A DNA stretch of 64,000 nucleotides, from contig JAVHLM010000011.1 of NCBI GenBank assembly GCA_031082125.1, forward strand, positions 77,575 through 141,574, written 5' to 3'. The notes below the pieces were generated by a model. It was given only the letters and a program-made list of their open reading frames with translations, did not search any database and was not told the DNA's origin. Both the position numbers and the translations under genes were made by a program. Source of the DNA: Candidatus Eremiobacterota bacterium. Its GTDB lineage: Bacteria > Vulcanimicrobiota > CADAWZ01 > Ess09-12. Of the stretch, positions 16,325-24,800 are shown in pieces; positions within the stretch are counted from its first letter, which is position 1, and the number at the start of each line of letters is the position of its first letter.

Positions 16325-19300
16325 TCAGGCAGACTGTGCCATCGGTTCTTCTATTATCCGGAGGAAAGCCTCGACGAGCTTCGGGTCAAAATGGGTGCCG
16401 GCGCAGCGCTTGAGCTCCTCTACAGCATTCTCGACGGTCATTCCCTTACGGTAAGGCCTGTCGGAGACCATCGCGTCAAAGGCATCGGTGATGCTCACTA
16501 TCCTCGCCGCAAGGGGAATATCCTCGCCCTTCAGCTTGTCAGGATAACCCGAGCCGTCATACTTTTCATGGTGGTTTCTTACCACGGGAAGCACATGGGA
16601 CATCGCGGGGAGAGGCTTCAGAAGCTCTTCGCCGATAAGGGGGTGCTGCTTGAGGACCTCAAATTCCTCGTCGGTAAGGCGGCCCGGCTTATAAAGGATG
16701 CTGTCAGGGATCTTGACCTTTCCTATATCGTGCAGGAAGCTGCAGTTCTTGAGATCGATCACGCCGAGATACTTTGAAAGGCGCTCTTTCACCGGCGAGG
16801 GCGCTTCCTTGAGATCGAGCTCCACTTCGCCGATGTCGTGGAAGCGGGCTCCATCCTCAATGCTCCTGAGCTGCTTTTCATCGGTGACGCCAAGCTGCCT
16901 TGCCAGTGAAACCGAGAGGTCAATCACCCTGGAGGAATGGTCAAAGGTAAAGGTGCTGGAGGCTTTCATAAGCATGTATATGAGCTTTGCCGCCATTTCA
17001 TTGCCTGTCCAGCTCTCCTTCTGGGACTTCTTGATGACGGATTCAATGCTTGAAGCGGCATTCTGTACTGCTTGGTTCTCCTGCTTGACCTGGGTCTGCC
17101 TGGTCGCCTCAACCTTCTGAACGGCGTCTTTCTGGACATCCTGCTGCGCCTTCTGTTTTACCATAACCGTGCTGTCTTGCTCTGCAGGGGCTTCGCTCCG
17201 TGGAGGCTCTTCCTTCCTCAGGGAGATCACGGCGGCCCGTGGTTTCTGTCCCTGGACTGCTGCCACAAAGCTTCCGGGATCTCTCCCCTGCTCTCCCTCT
17301 CCTTCTCCCGTGCTCCCCTGTTTCATTGCTGCCTTGGGTTCCACGACACGGAGGAAAGGTGTCTGGCCAGTTCTGGGCTCATTCTTCACCTGCTCGGCAA
17401 GGGAAGGCCTGTTGGTCTCGGCACCAGCCACTGAATCGTTGATGACGGAGCGGGCATAACCTCCGGGATCCTTTGACCCGCCCTCTGCAGAGATGCGCGT
17501 CATGTGCTGGCTGCCTATCTTCTCAAGGGGCCTGGACTCCGCTGCGGCCTTTCCACCCCTGAGAACAGAAGCACCCATGGTTTTCGTGAATCCCTGGTGC
17601 TTTTCAGAGAGCTGAATCCTGCCCTGAAGGCCCTTTGTCTCTTCATCCCGGGCGGCAGCGGGGGCGGCAGCGGGAGGGGCTGCCTGCATGCTCTTCTGGG
17701 CCTGGGGCTTTTCATCAGCTCTTGCAACGAGGCTGTCAATCTTCTCGATAAGGGTTCTGTGTGATTCCATAGTTTCAGGCACAGCTTTTGTCACCGGCGG
17801 TGCTGAGGGAGCGCCTGAGGGGGCAGCCGAGGGCACATTCTCAGTTCTCGGCTTGATCACCTGCGAAGTGGAAAGAAGGAATTCTCTGCCAGGGGAAGCG
17901 CCCTTGTCCGGTGCACCCATGAAATAAGCATTCTCCCTGCTTCCCTGAATGTCTGCGTCTTTTCCCCTGGACGGGAAAGCTTCCGATTTTGCCGGCGCTT
18001 TCATGGCCACTTCGGGGCTTTGCAGGATTCTATCCCGTATCGACGGCTCTCCCGGGACTTTCATTGAGTCGGCCCTGGCAGGCGCCTGAAGCCCGGAGTC
18101 TTTTTTTGTTCCAGCCCGCGGGGAATTCTGCCGGCTATCGCTGTTCTCTGAGATCTGCCTCTTTCCCGGGGCCTTGATATCTTCGGGCCTTATCAGCCTG
18201 AGAGTATCGCGCATTTCCTTCAGGGACCTGACTTCATCGACATGCCTGTTGCTCTCTGCAGGAGCCTGCGGCTTTCCTGCCCCTTCCTCGGCGGGCTGGG
18301 AAAGACGCTTGTCATTCACTTCCTGCTGCGGAGCAAGCAGGGAAGTCCTGAGCACCACGCGCGTTACCTGTTCCTGAGGCACTTCCCTCGTGGCGACGGA
18401 GACCTGCCTCAGAGGATCTTTGTCTTTCTCACTATTCTTGACCTGGTTCGTCTCGTTCTCTGACAGCACCTGCAAGGCAGCAGGAGCCTGAATTGTCGGG
18501 GAAACTTCACGTGAGCTTCCTGCATCGCGAACGATTGCTCCCGCCTTTGATGGATCGCCTGCGGAAGGGGCCTGGAGAGCACCAGGAGCCTGGCTGCCCA
18601 TGCCTGTCTCGCGGACAGTGCTCTTCGCCTGAACCGGCTCTGCATCTACGGTATTCTTGCTGGCAGGCTCCACCGTCCGGGCTGCTCCATTCTCTCTCTG
18701 CTCTGCTGCTGGAGGAGGGGCATAACCCTGGGAAAGGGGCCTGGCAGACGTCTCAGGGCTGTTCACCGGGGTTCTTGTGCTTTCAGTGCGGGAGATCTTT
18801 TTCTCGCCAGAAACCTTTGCCTCCTGGACATTGGCCTGGGCAGGCTCTTTCTGCCGGGCCGCATTGCCCGGGAAACCTTCCCTGCTTTTTTCCTGAGAGG
18901 CTTCCTGAGGCTTCACGGGGGCCTTCTCCTGCAAGAGGGCCTTCCCGGCGATATCATGAGTTTTCCCATGCTCCCCGGCAATGGCACGGCCCTGCTCTCC
19001 CGCTTTTCCTGCCTCGGCTGCCTGCTGGCCCTTATCACAGTTTAAAGCCCTGGGTTCCTGCGGTGACCCTGTTTCGCCTCGCCTCTCGGTTTTCCCGGCA
19101 ATCCCTTCACTTTTGACTGCACTGCCATGATGCTTGGTATCAGGCGCCGTTCCCTTTGATGATTGTGAGGGGGGAGGCACAGCAGAGACAGGTGACGGCC
19201 TCACACCGGGGATATAGGCAGCATGGGGCTGGGATATGCCCGGGACATCTTTTCCGTGAGAAGCTCCACTGTTCTGGTTCTTTTGAGGGTCAGCTCCTCC

Positions 19301-21562
19301 AGAGGAGCGCGGGACTGAAGCTTGCCAGGGAAGACTTCCGGCAGCCTGGAATAGTTTTTCAGCCTGACTGTTCAGGTTGTGGCTCATATGCTGTACCTTG
19401 GAGAGCACATTGTCGTTGAGGCTCACTACCCTGTTCTGCACGTCGCCTTTTATATCAATGGTCTTTGACTGCAGCTCGCTGTGTATACGGTCAATCTTGG
19501 GTGATACCGATGATGACAGCTCCTGGCTGCGTGCAGAGGAGGAATTGTTTTCACTGTCAGCCTTCTTTTCCGCAACCATGTCTTTCACTCTTGGCTTATT
19601 TTCCACTCTATTTGCCTTCATATCCCTTGCAGCGTCTTTTTCCACCGGCACGAGAACTTTGCAAAGCTTTTCCTTGCCTTCGACGACGGGCGTCACTGGC
19701 ACCTTATTATCGTGCTGCCTGTTATGATGGACGCCATGATGGCCATGGGCCGGAGATCCGTGATGAGCCGCCGGTTTATGGTTCTTTATGAGCGGCGAGC
19801 CAGTGAGGCTTTTCGCATGGTGTGCCGTACCGGCTGGTGAGGGCACCACCTTTTTAATAAGAGCCGGCACTACTTTTTTCGTGGCCGGTGTCTTTCCCCC
19901 GCTTACCGTGAGGGCCTTCACAGGCGCCTTGGAGTCTGATGCAGTGCTCTTTTTCTCGGTGCGGGAAGAGGACGCAGGCTTCTCCTTTGAGCTCTCCACC
20001 TCTTCCCTTACTTCCTTTTCTGCCTCGGAGGCCTTGGACTTCAGGTCGCCCTGCATTTCCTGGGCCACGCTGCTCAGATCGGATCTCACTTCCTGGACTT
20101 TGGGAGAAACCTCATTCTGAAGGCCCTTTATGTTGGTCTCCACTTTCTCGCCCACATTGGCGGCATCATTGCCGGCCGGGATGCCCTTGTTCCCGAGGTG
20201 CTTCTGTACCTCCGACGTTGACTGCGACAACTTGTTCTGAATCTCGTTCCCTATCGACTCGGCCTGAACCTCCACTTTGTCCTGCACGTCGCCGGCCTTG
20301 GAGGTCACATAGGAGCCGAGGTCTTCCACCTGTGACTGCACTCCCTCGGAGACACTCTCTGCCTTTGAGCTTACTTCCTCATTGATAGTGCTGGATTCAG
20401 ACGGCGTAACCGACGACGATTCCGTATCAGACGAGACAGCGGTAGCATCAACGGGAACAGCATTTATCGCAAGGTCACTCGTGAGGTGATCCTTGCCGGG
20501 AACTGTTCCGTCCGGGCTGACTGACGTGCTGTTCGGCTTCCCGTCAGGGTTGCCTGACGTTCCGTCAGCCACCGGATTGCTCCCGCCGGGTACAGAGCCG
20601 CTGGTGCCGGTTCTCCGGGCAGCTCCTTCCATAGAGGTATCTGTGGTGTTTCTCTGCGCCGACCCGGTGGTTCTCCAGCCTGTTTCCTTTGCGGGTGCCA
20701 TACTCTGAGCGCCCTCCGCACCCTGGCTTTCCCGGGATGTGCTGCCGCCCGCGGGAGCTGTCTGGGCATAAGCTTCAGCCCAGGCATTATATGCTTTTGC
20801 CTCTGAGGCCCCGGAGGACTGATGATTCTGATCGGCACCGTGGTGACGACCGTGGTGATATCCATCATGGTGGCCACCGTGGTGACGACCGTGGTGACCT
20901 TCATGGTGGCTGTCCTGGTGGCTGTAATAATTACGCCAGAGGGCATTGAGGGAATCTGTCTTTGTATGTCCTTCCTGGCGCATATGCTCGACCTGCTGCT
21001 CCAGTTCCTTCATGGTATGCTGTATCTTTGCCATTTCGGCATCCATTGAGGTCTCGGGCATACCTTCCAGCAAGCCCTGCTTCTGAGAGGGAGTTTCCCT
21101 TTCACCGGGAGCATTTTCTTCTCTTCTCATCTCTTGAGCTGAAGCATGGCCATGGCCATGGTGCCTGTGATGAGTAGAGACATCATCGCTGCGCTCAGTT
21201 CCGTTTATGGGCGGTGCATAAGAGGCCTTTACCGCCGAAAGCCTGTTATTTTCCTCAGCGGAGCCGCCGTTGATATAGCCGTCGAAGAGGCGCTCAAATT
21301 TGCGATAGAGGCCAATGTTATAGAGATCATGGGCAGCCCTCTGCACCCTGTCCGTTCTCGAAGGAGAATACTCCCTGTCTGCCGGTGAGACTGACGGAGC
21401 GCCTGCCAGCAAAGATGAGGATGACAGGGAAGATGACGAGGAGGATATCGAAGGGCTTGAAATGCTTGATGAACTGCTCTGGCTCCTGGAAGGAGTATAT
21501 GAGGATACTGCCGAGGTGGAGGAGACTGTATCGTTGTTCTGAGAACGACTCTCTTCTGACAT
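16325..21562 (-). CDS. Giant HD-GYP phosphodiesterase with long disordered N-terminal region
   Basis: The protein has 1745 residues. Only the last 240 or so form a recognised domain: an HD-GYP cyclic-di-GMP phosphodiesterase with 'FLHDIGKVKIPDSILYKPGRL', 'HHEKYDGSGYPDKLKGEDIP' and 'DAFDAMVSDRPYRKGM'. The first HD box is preceded by an extra 'RFHDIGEVELDL' about 33 residues upstream. The first 1500 residues are low in complexity: a Ser-rich start, two His-rich segments (about residues 135-145 and 225-255), an amphipathic stretch of repeated 11-residue helices like 'SKAGDVQDKVEVQAESIG', then long Ala/Pro/Gln/Glu-rich linkers. No signal peptide or membrane segment is clear. The ATG at 21562 follows GGGAGAAAGGCAG. 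It may act as a scaffold carrying a phosphodiesterase. Confidence 0.8.
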   Translation of the reverse strand: MSEESRSQNNDTVSSTSAVSSYTPSRSQSSSSSISSPSISSSSSSLSSSSLLAGAPSVSPADREYSPSRTDRVQRAAHDLYNIGLYRKFERLFDGYINGGSAEENNRLSAVKASYAPPINGTERSDDVSTHHRHHGHGHASAQEMRREENAPGERETPSQKQGLLEGMPETSMDAEMAKIQHTMKELEQQVEHMRQEGHTKTDSLNALWRNYYSHQDSHHEGHHGRHHGGHHDGYHHGRHHGADQNHQSSGASEAKAYNAWAEAYAQTAPAGGSTSRESQGAEGAQSMAPAKETGWRTTGSAQRNTTDTSMEGAARRTGTSGSVPGGSNPVADGTSGNPDGKPNSTSVSPDGTVPGKDHLTSDLAINAVPVDATAVSSDTESSSVTPSESSTINEEVSSKAESVSEGVQSQVEDLGSYVTSKAGDVQDKVEVQAESIGNEIQNKLSQSTSEVQKHLGNKGIPAGNDAANVGEKVETNIKGLQNEVSPKVQEVRSDLSSVAQEMQGDLKSKASEAEKEVREEVESSKEKPASSSRTEKKSTASDSKAPVKALTVSGGKTPATKKVVPALIKKVVPSPAGTAHHAKSLTGSPLIKNHKPAAHHGSPAHGHHGVHHNRQHDNKVPVTPVVEGKEKLCKVLVPVEKDAARDMKANRVENKPRVKDMVAEKKADSENNSSSARSQELSSSVSPKIDRIHSELQSKTIDIKGDVQNRVVSLNDNVLSKVQHMSHNLNSQAEKLFQAAGSLPWQASVPRSSGGADPQKNQNSGASHGKDVPGISQPHAAYIPGVRPSPVSAVPPPSQSSKGTAPDTKHHGSAVKSEGIAGKTERRGETGSPQEPRALNCDKGQQAAEAGKAGEQGRAIAGEHGKTHDIAGKALLQEKAPVKPQEASQEKSREGFPGNAARQKEPAQANVQEAKVSGEKKISRTESTRTPVNSPETSARPLSQGYAPPPAAEQRENGAARTVEPASKNTVDAEPVQAKSTVRETGMGSQAPGALQAPSAGDPSKAGAIVRDAGSSREVSPTIQAPAALQVLSENETNQVKNSEKDKDPLRQVSVATREVPQEQVTRVVLRTSLLAPQQEVNDKRLSQPAEEGAGKPQAPAESNRHVDEVRSLKEMRDTLRLIRPEDIKAPGKRQISENSDSRQNSPRAGTKKDSGLQAPARADSMKVPGEPSIRDRILQSPEVAMKAPAKSEAFPSRGKDADIQGSRENAYFMGAPDKGASPGREFLLSTSQVIKPRTENVPSAAPSGAPSAPPVTKAVPETMESHRTLIEKIDSLVARADEKPQAQKSMQAAPPAAAPAAARDEETKGLQGRIQLSEKHQGFTKTMGASVLRGGKAAAESRPLEKIGSQHMTRISAEGGSKDPGGYARSVINDSVAGAETNRPSLAEQVKNEPRTGQTPFLRVVEPKAAMKQGSTGEGEGEQGRDPGSFVAAVQGQKPRAAVISLRKEEPPRSEAPAEQDSTVMVKQKAQQDVQKDAVQKVEATRQTQVKQENQAVQNAASSIESVIKKSQKESWTGNEMAAKLIYMLMKASSTFTFDHSSRVIDLSVSLARQLGVTDEKQLRSIEDGARFHDIGEVELDLKEAPSPVKERLSKYLGVIDLKNCSFLHDIGKVKIPDSILYKPGRLTDEEFEVLKQHPLIGEELLKPLPAMSHVLPVVRNHHEKYDGSGYPDKLKGEDIPLAARIVSITDAFDAMVSDRPYRKGMTVENAVEELKRCAGTHFDPKLVEAFLRIIEEPMAQSA
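20825..20935. repeat. Imperfect short repeats coding a His-rich segment
   Basis: Copies of GTGGTGACGACCGTGGTGA and related 9-18-base units recur here. Read on the minus strand they code a run of His-His-Gly/Asp/Arg units inside the giant HD-GYP protein, a likely divalent-metal-binding stretch. Confidence 0.6.
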
Positions 21563-21876
21563 GGTGCTGCCTTTCTCCCGCTTTCCCTTACTCTCATTAT
21601 TACCTATTTTTGACAATGATAAAATCATGAATTTGTAAAAAAGGTTAACACAAAGTTTTCTTTTTGTTAACCTTTATTTAACAAAACCCGGCCAGCCAGT
21701 ATCGGCAGCAGAAAAGGGATTATTAAAAAGCCTGAGGAATGGGAATATACGATGACCTATAAAAAAAAAGCCCATGTCATGAAGCTTTTCATAGATAACA
21801 GGACTAAAACCCTTATTGAAATAAGCTGGAGCCACCCATGACAGGAAGATGCGTGCACATTGTCGGGAATACTGCT
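21563..21876. other. AT-rich gap between the two HD-GYP genes
   Basis: This 314-base gap has no convincing gene. It contains the hairpin at 21641-21674, a short palindrome ATGAT-AAA-ATCAT around 21616-21628 and an A-rich stretch near 21760. A 29-codon reading frame at 21752-21841 on the plus strand has no well-placed Shine-Dalgarno site. The promoter of the downstream HD-GYP gene probably lies here but no clear -35/-10 pair stood out. Confidence 0.5.
21641..21674 (-). terminator. AT-rich hairpin with U-run, minus strand
   Basis: Two 15-base arms, AAGGTTAACACAAAG and CTTTTTGTTAACCTT, pair with one mismatch around a 4-base loop. Read on the minus strand the stem is followed by TTTTTT, so it can act as an intrinsic terminator for the upstream HD-GYP gene, about 200 bases past its stop. 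The stem is AT-rich, and the perfect 10-base core could instead be a repressor site for the next gene. Confidence 0.45.
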
Positions 21877-24800
21877 CTAAAAGGCTTCCGTACTTACTAT
21901 ATGGATAAACTTTTCAACGAGGATCGGATCAAAGTGGGTTCCTGCGCAGCGCTTCAGTTCCTTCACCGCATCCTCAAGAGACATGCCTTTGCGGTAGGGC
22001 CTGTCGGAAACCATTGCATCAAAGGCATCGGTAATGCCGACTATCCTGGCGGCAAGGGGAATATCCCCGCCACTCAGCCTGTCAGGATACCCGGAGCCGT
22101 CGTATTTCTCGTGATGGTGCCTCACCACGGGGAGCACATGGGCCATTGACGGCAGGGGCTTGAGGATGGCCTCACCGATGACGGGGTGCTGCTTGAGCAC
22201 TTCGAACTCCTCGTCGGTGAGGCGGCCGGGCTTATAAAGGATGCTTTCAGGGATCTTGACCTTGCCTATGTCATGAAGGAAACTGCAGTTCCTCAGGTCC
22301 ATCACTCCCAGGTACCGGGAAAGCCGCTCTTTCACATGCTGCGGCGCTCCCTGGAGATCAAGCTCCACCTCGCCGATGTCGTGAAAGCGGGCGCCGTCTT
22401 CAACGGTCCTGAGATCGTCCTCGTCAGTAATGCCAAGCGCTCTGGCGAGGGCTGCCGAGAGCTCAATCACGCGCGATGAATGTTCAAAAGTAAAGGTGCT
22501 TGAAGCTTTCATCAGCATATAGATAAGCTTTGCCGCCATCTCATTGCCAGTCCAGTTTTCCCTCTGGGACTTCTTGATGACCGATTCTATGCTGGTGGCT
22601 GCATTCCGGGCCGCTGCCGCTTCCTGCATGGAAGGCGCCTTCCTGCTCTCTCCCACCTTCTGGGCATTCTCAAGATAACGCTCATTCTTGAGCCTTTCCT
22701 CCTGGCGCGCGCTCTCGAAGTGCACCTTGTCACCTGCTGACGTGGGATCGCTGCCTGCTTCACCGGTGCTTCTTATTACCCTGGCGCCTTTGAGCAGGGG
22801 GCTTCTCGAGAACCTTCCGCGGTGCTCACCCGAAAACTGCCTGTATTCACCCTCGTCCTTGAGCTTTCTCTCACCGGGCACCACTTCATCAACGATCCTT
22901 ACCAGAGAGGTCGATCCGCCCTTCTTCACTTCAGCTTTCTCGGGAATGACGATGAAATTCCTGTTCATCTCGGCAGCCACAAGGGGGGCATGGGTCGAGA
23001 GAATGGCTCCCGGCATGGTATAGGTCTTCTCGGTATTTCTTATGGCCGATATTTTCTCTATGCTGCCGTTCAGGGATTTTTGAGTCCCGCGCTCCTCCTT
23101 GGGATCATGAGCCTTCCTTTTGGTCACATGGGATTTTTCCTGGAGAGGGGTTCCCCTGGTGAAGCCATCCCTGTAAGTAATGGAGAGAATGGCGCTCTTT
23201 TCCTCTATGTAGCCTTTCTGCAGAGGGATTGAATCGCTTTTAGCCACCTGGCTCCTGGAGGAGGCGGTAAGACTCCCCTGGATCTCCTCCATGAGGGGTG
23301 CCCTGGCTGTCTCATGGACCGAGCCCTCTCTCACTATCTCCTTTATCTCATGGTTCTTTGCCACCGGCGTGATGGGAGAAACCTGGGGCTCCCAGATCTT
23401 CGGGGAGGCGAAAAGATATGACGGCTCGATAAGGAGCGGCGCCTTTTCCCAGTGCTTCACGGGGACCGGCATCGCCTGGGGAACGGATGGCGCGTCGGGC
23501 GGAGTTTCCTGAACAGGGGACGCCGGCTTTGAAGGGCTGTCCTTGAGCGAGGGGCCGTCATCTTTCGCTTTCAGAGGCGCCGCTTCCCGAGGCACAAAAG
23601 CGTGCGTGACTGGCGGCGGGGCCTGTATCGCTTCGGCTTTCGGGGCCTGTATCTTTTCCGCCTTCGGGGCCTGAACCTCAGTAAAAACGTGAGCCTTCTC
23701 CGGGGGTTCCTGTGATCTTTCCTTTATAGATGTACCTGTCCCTTCAGTGAGGCGCACTCCACTCTTCTCCGCCGGGACGCTTTCTCTGTGAATGCCGGCA
23801 ATGTTCGTTTTCCTTTGATCTGGCGACGGTATTTCAGGGATATTCCCTGTCCTTACTTCCGGTTTTGCCACGGAGGCGCTGTGAGAAGCCTGGAGGCCTC
23901 TCCCCCCGGCAGTCTCCTGGCTGGGTTGCTTTGTCCTGACTCCCTCATTCTTCGGATGCACTTCCGCACGATGGTGTGCCTCATTATTGCTTCTTCCCGC
24001 CAGGGTTTCGTTGAGCGCCATAAGTTTCTGAAGGGTGCTCCAGGCTTTCTCCGGTCTTTCGGAGAGCTCCTTTGGAATTGAGGCCTCTTTTTTCAGGCTG
24101 GAAAGCTTGTCCTGCACAATCCCCTCAGGGACAAGGGCACCGGGCTTTGAAGGCACGGCTTCCTGAGGCGGGACTTTCACGTTCACCGTGCCGGGCTTCA
24201 TCTGCATTTCGGTTCCAGGCTCCTGAGCTCCGCTCCCGGGGACCTGTGAAGATGGCCCTTTTTCGGCAGGGCGTGTCTCGGGAGCTCCTTCACAGACCTT
24301 CCTGAAGCCATCGGTAACCGACCCTATTTTCTGCCGGGCGTCACTTTTTATCTGCTCGGCGGTGCTTTTTATCTGCGTGGAAAACTTCTCATAGAGGGAC
24401 CTCATCTCTGAGTTGAGGTTATCCCAGTTGCGTCGTTTTGTTTCTCCATTCTCAAGGACCTTGCTCTTTTCTTCCTGGATCTGCGAAACAGGCTTATCTT
24501 TCACGGAAGATCCGGCAGGAGCGCTGCTGATGATCGAGGGAGCTCCCAGGGATTGTCCTCTGCGGGACCCTGAAAGGCCTCTCATCTTTGAAAGCTCGTC
24601 GCCGCGTTCCATTCCTGATGCTGCCGCAGTCTGGATTGAATCCATCTCGGCGAAGACCTTGTCAAGCTTTTTTACCGAGCTTGACTGCACTCCTTCAATC
24701 TGTGCCGATATGCCGGACTCAAGGGTATCATAGCCTGAGCGCAGCTCCATATCAATTTTTTCCACCTGAGCCTGGCCGGCAGGCAGCACCGCCTTTTCGA

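Noticed and set aside
20825..20935. Possible CRISPR-like array from short repeats
   Set aside because: The units are in-frame and degenerate, without unique spacers of constant length; they code His-rich peptide.
16391..21388. Many plus-strand frames opposite the first giant HD-GYP gene
   Set aside because: They are shadows of the biased codon use (Ser, Ala, Pro, Glu, Gln) on the minus strand; none has a domain or a good ribosome site.
21752..21841. 29-codon plus-strand frame in the gap between HD-GYP genes
   Set aside because: No Shine-Dalgarno at the right distance, no promoter seen, and the product is too short to judge.
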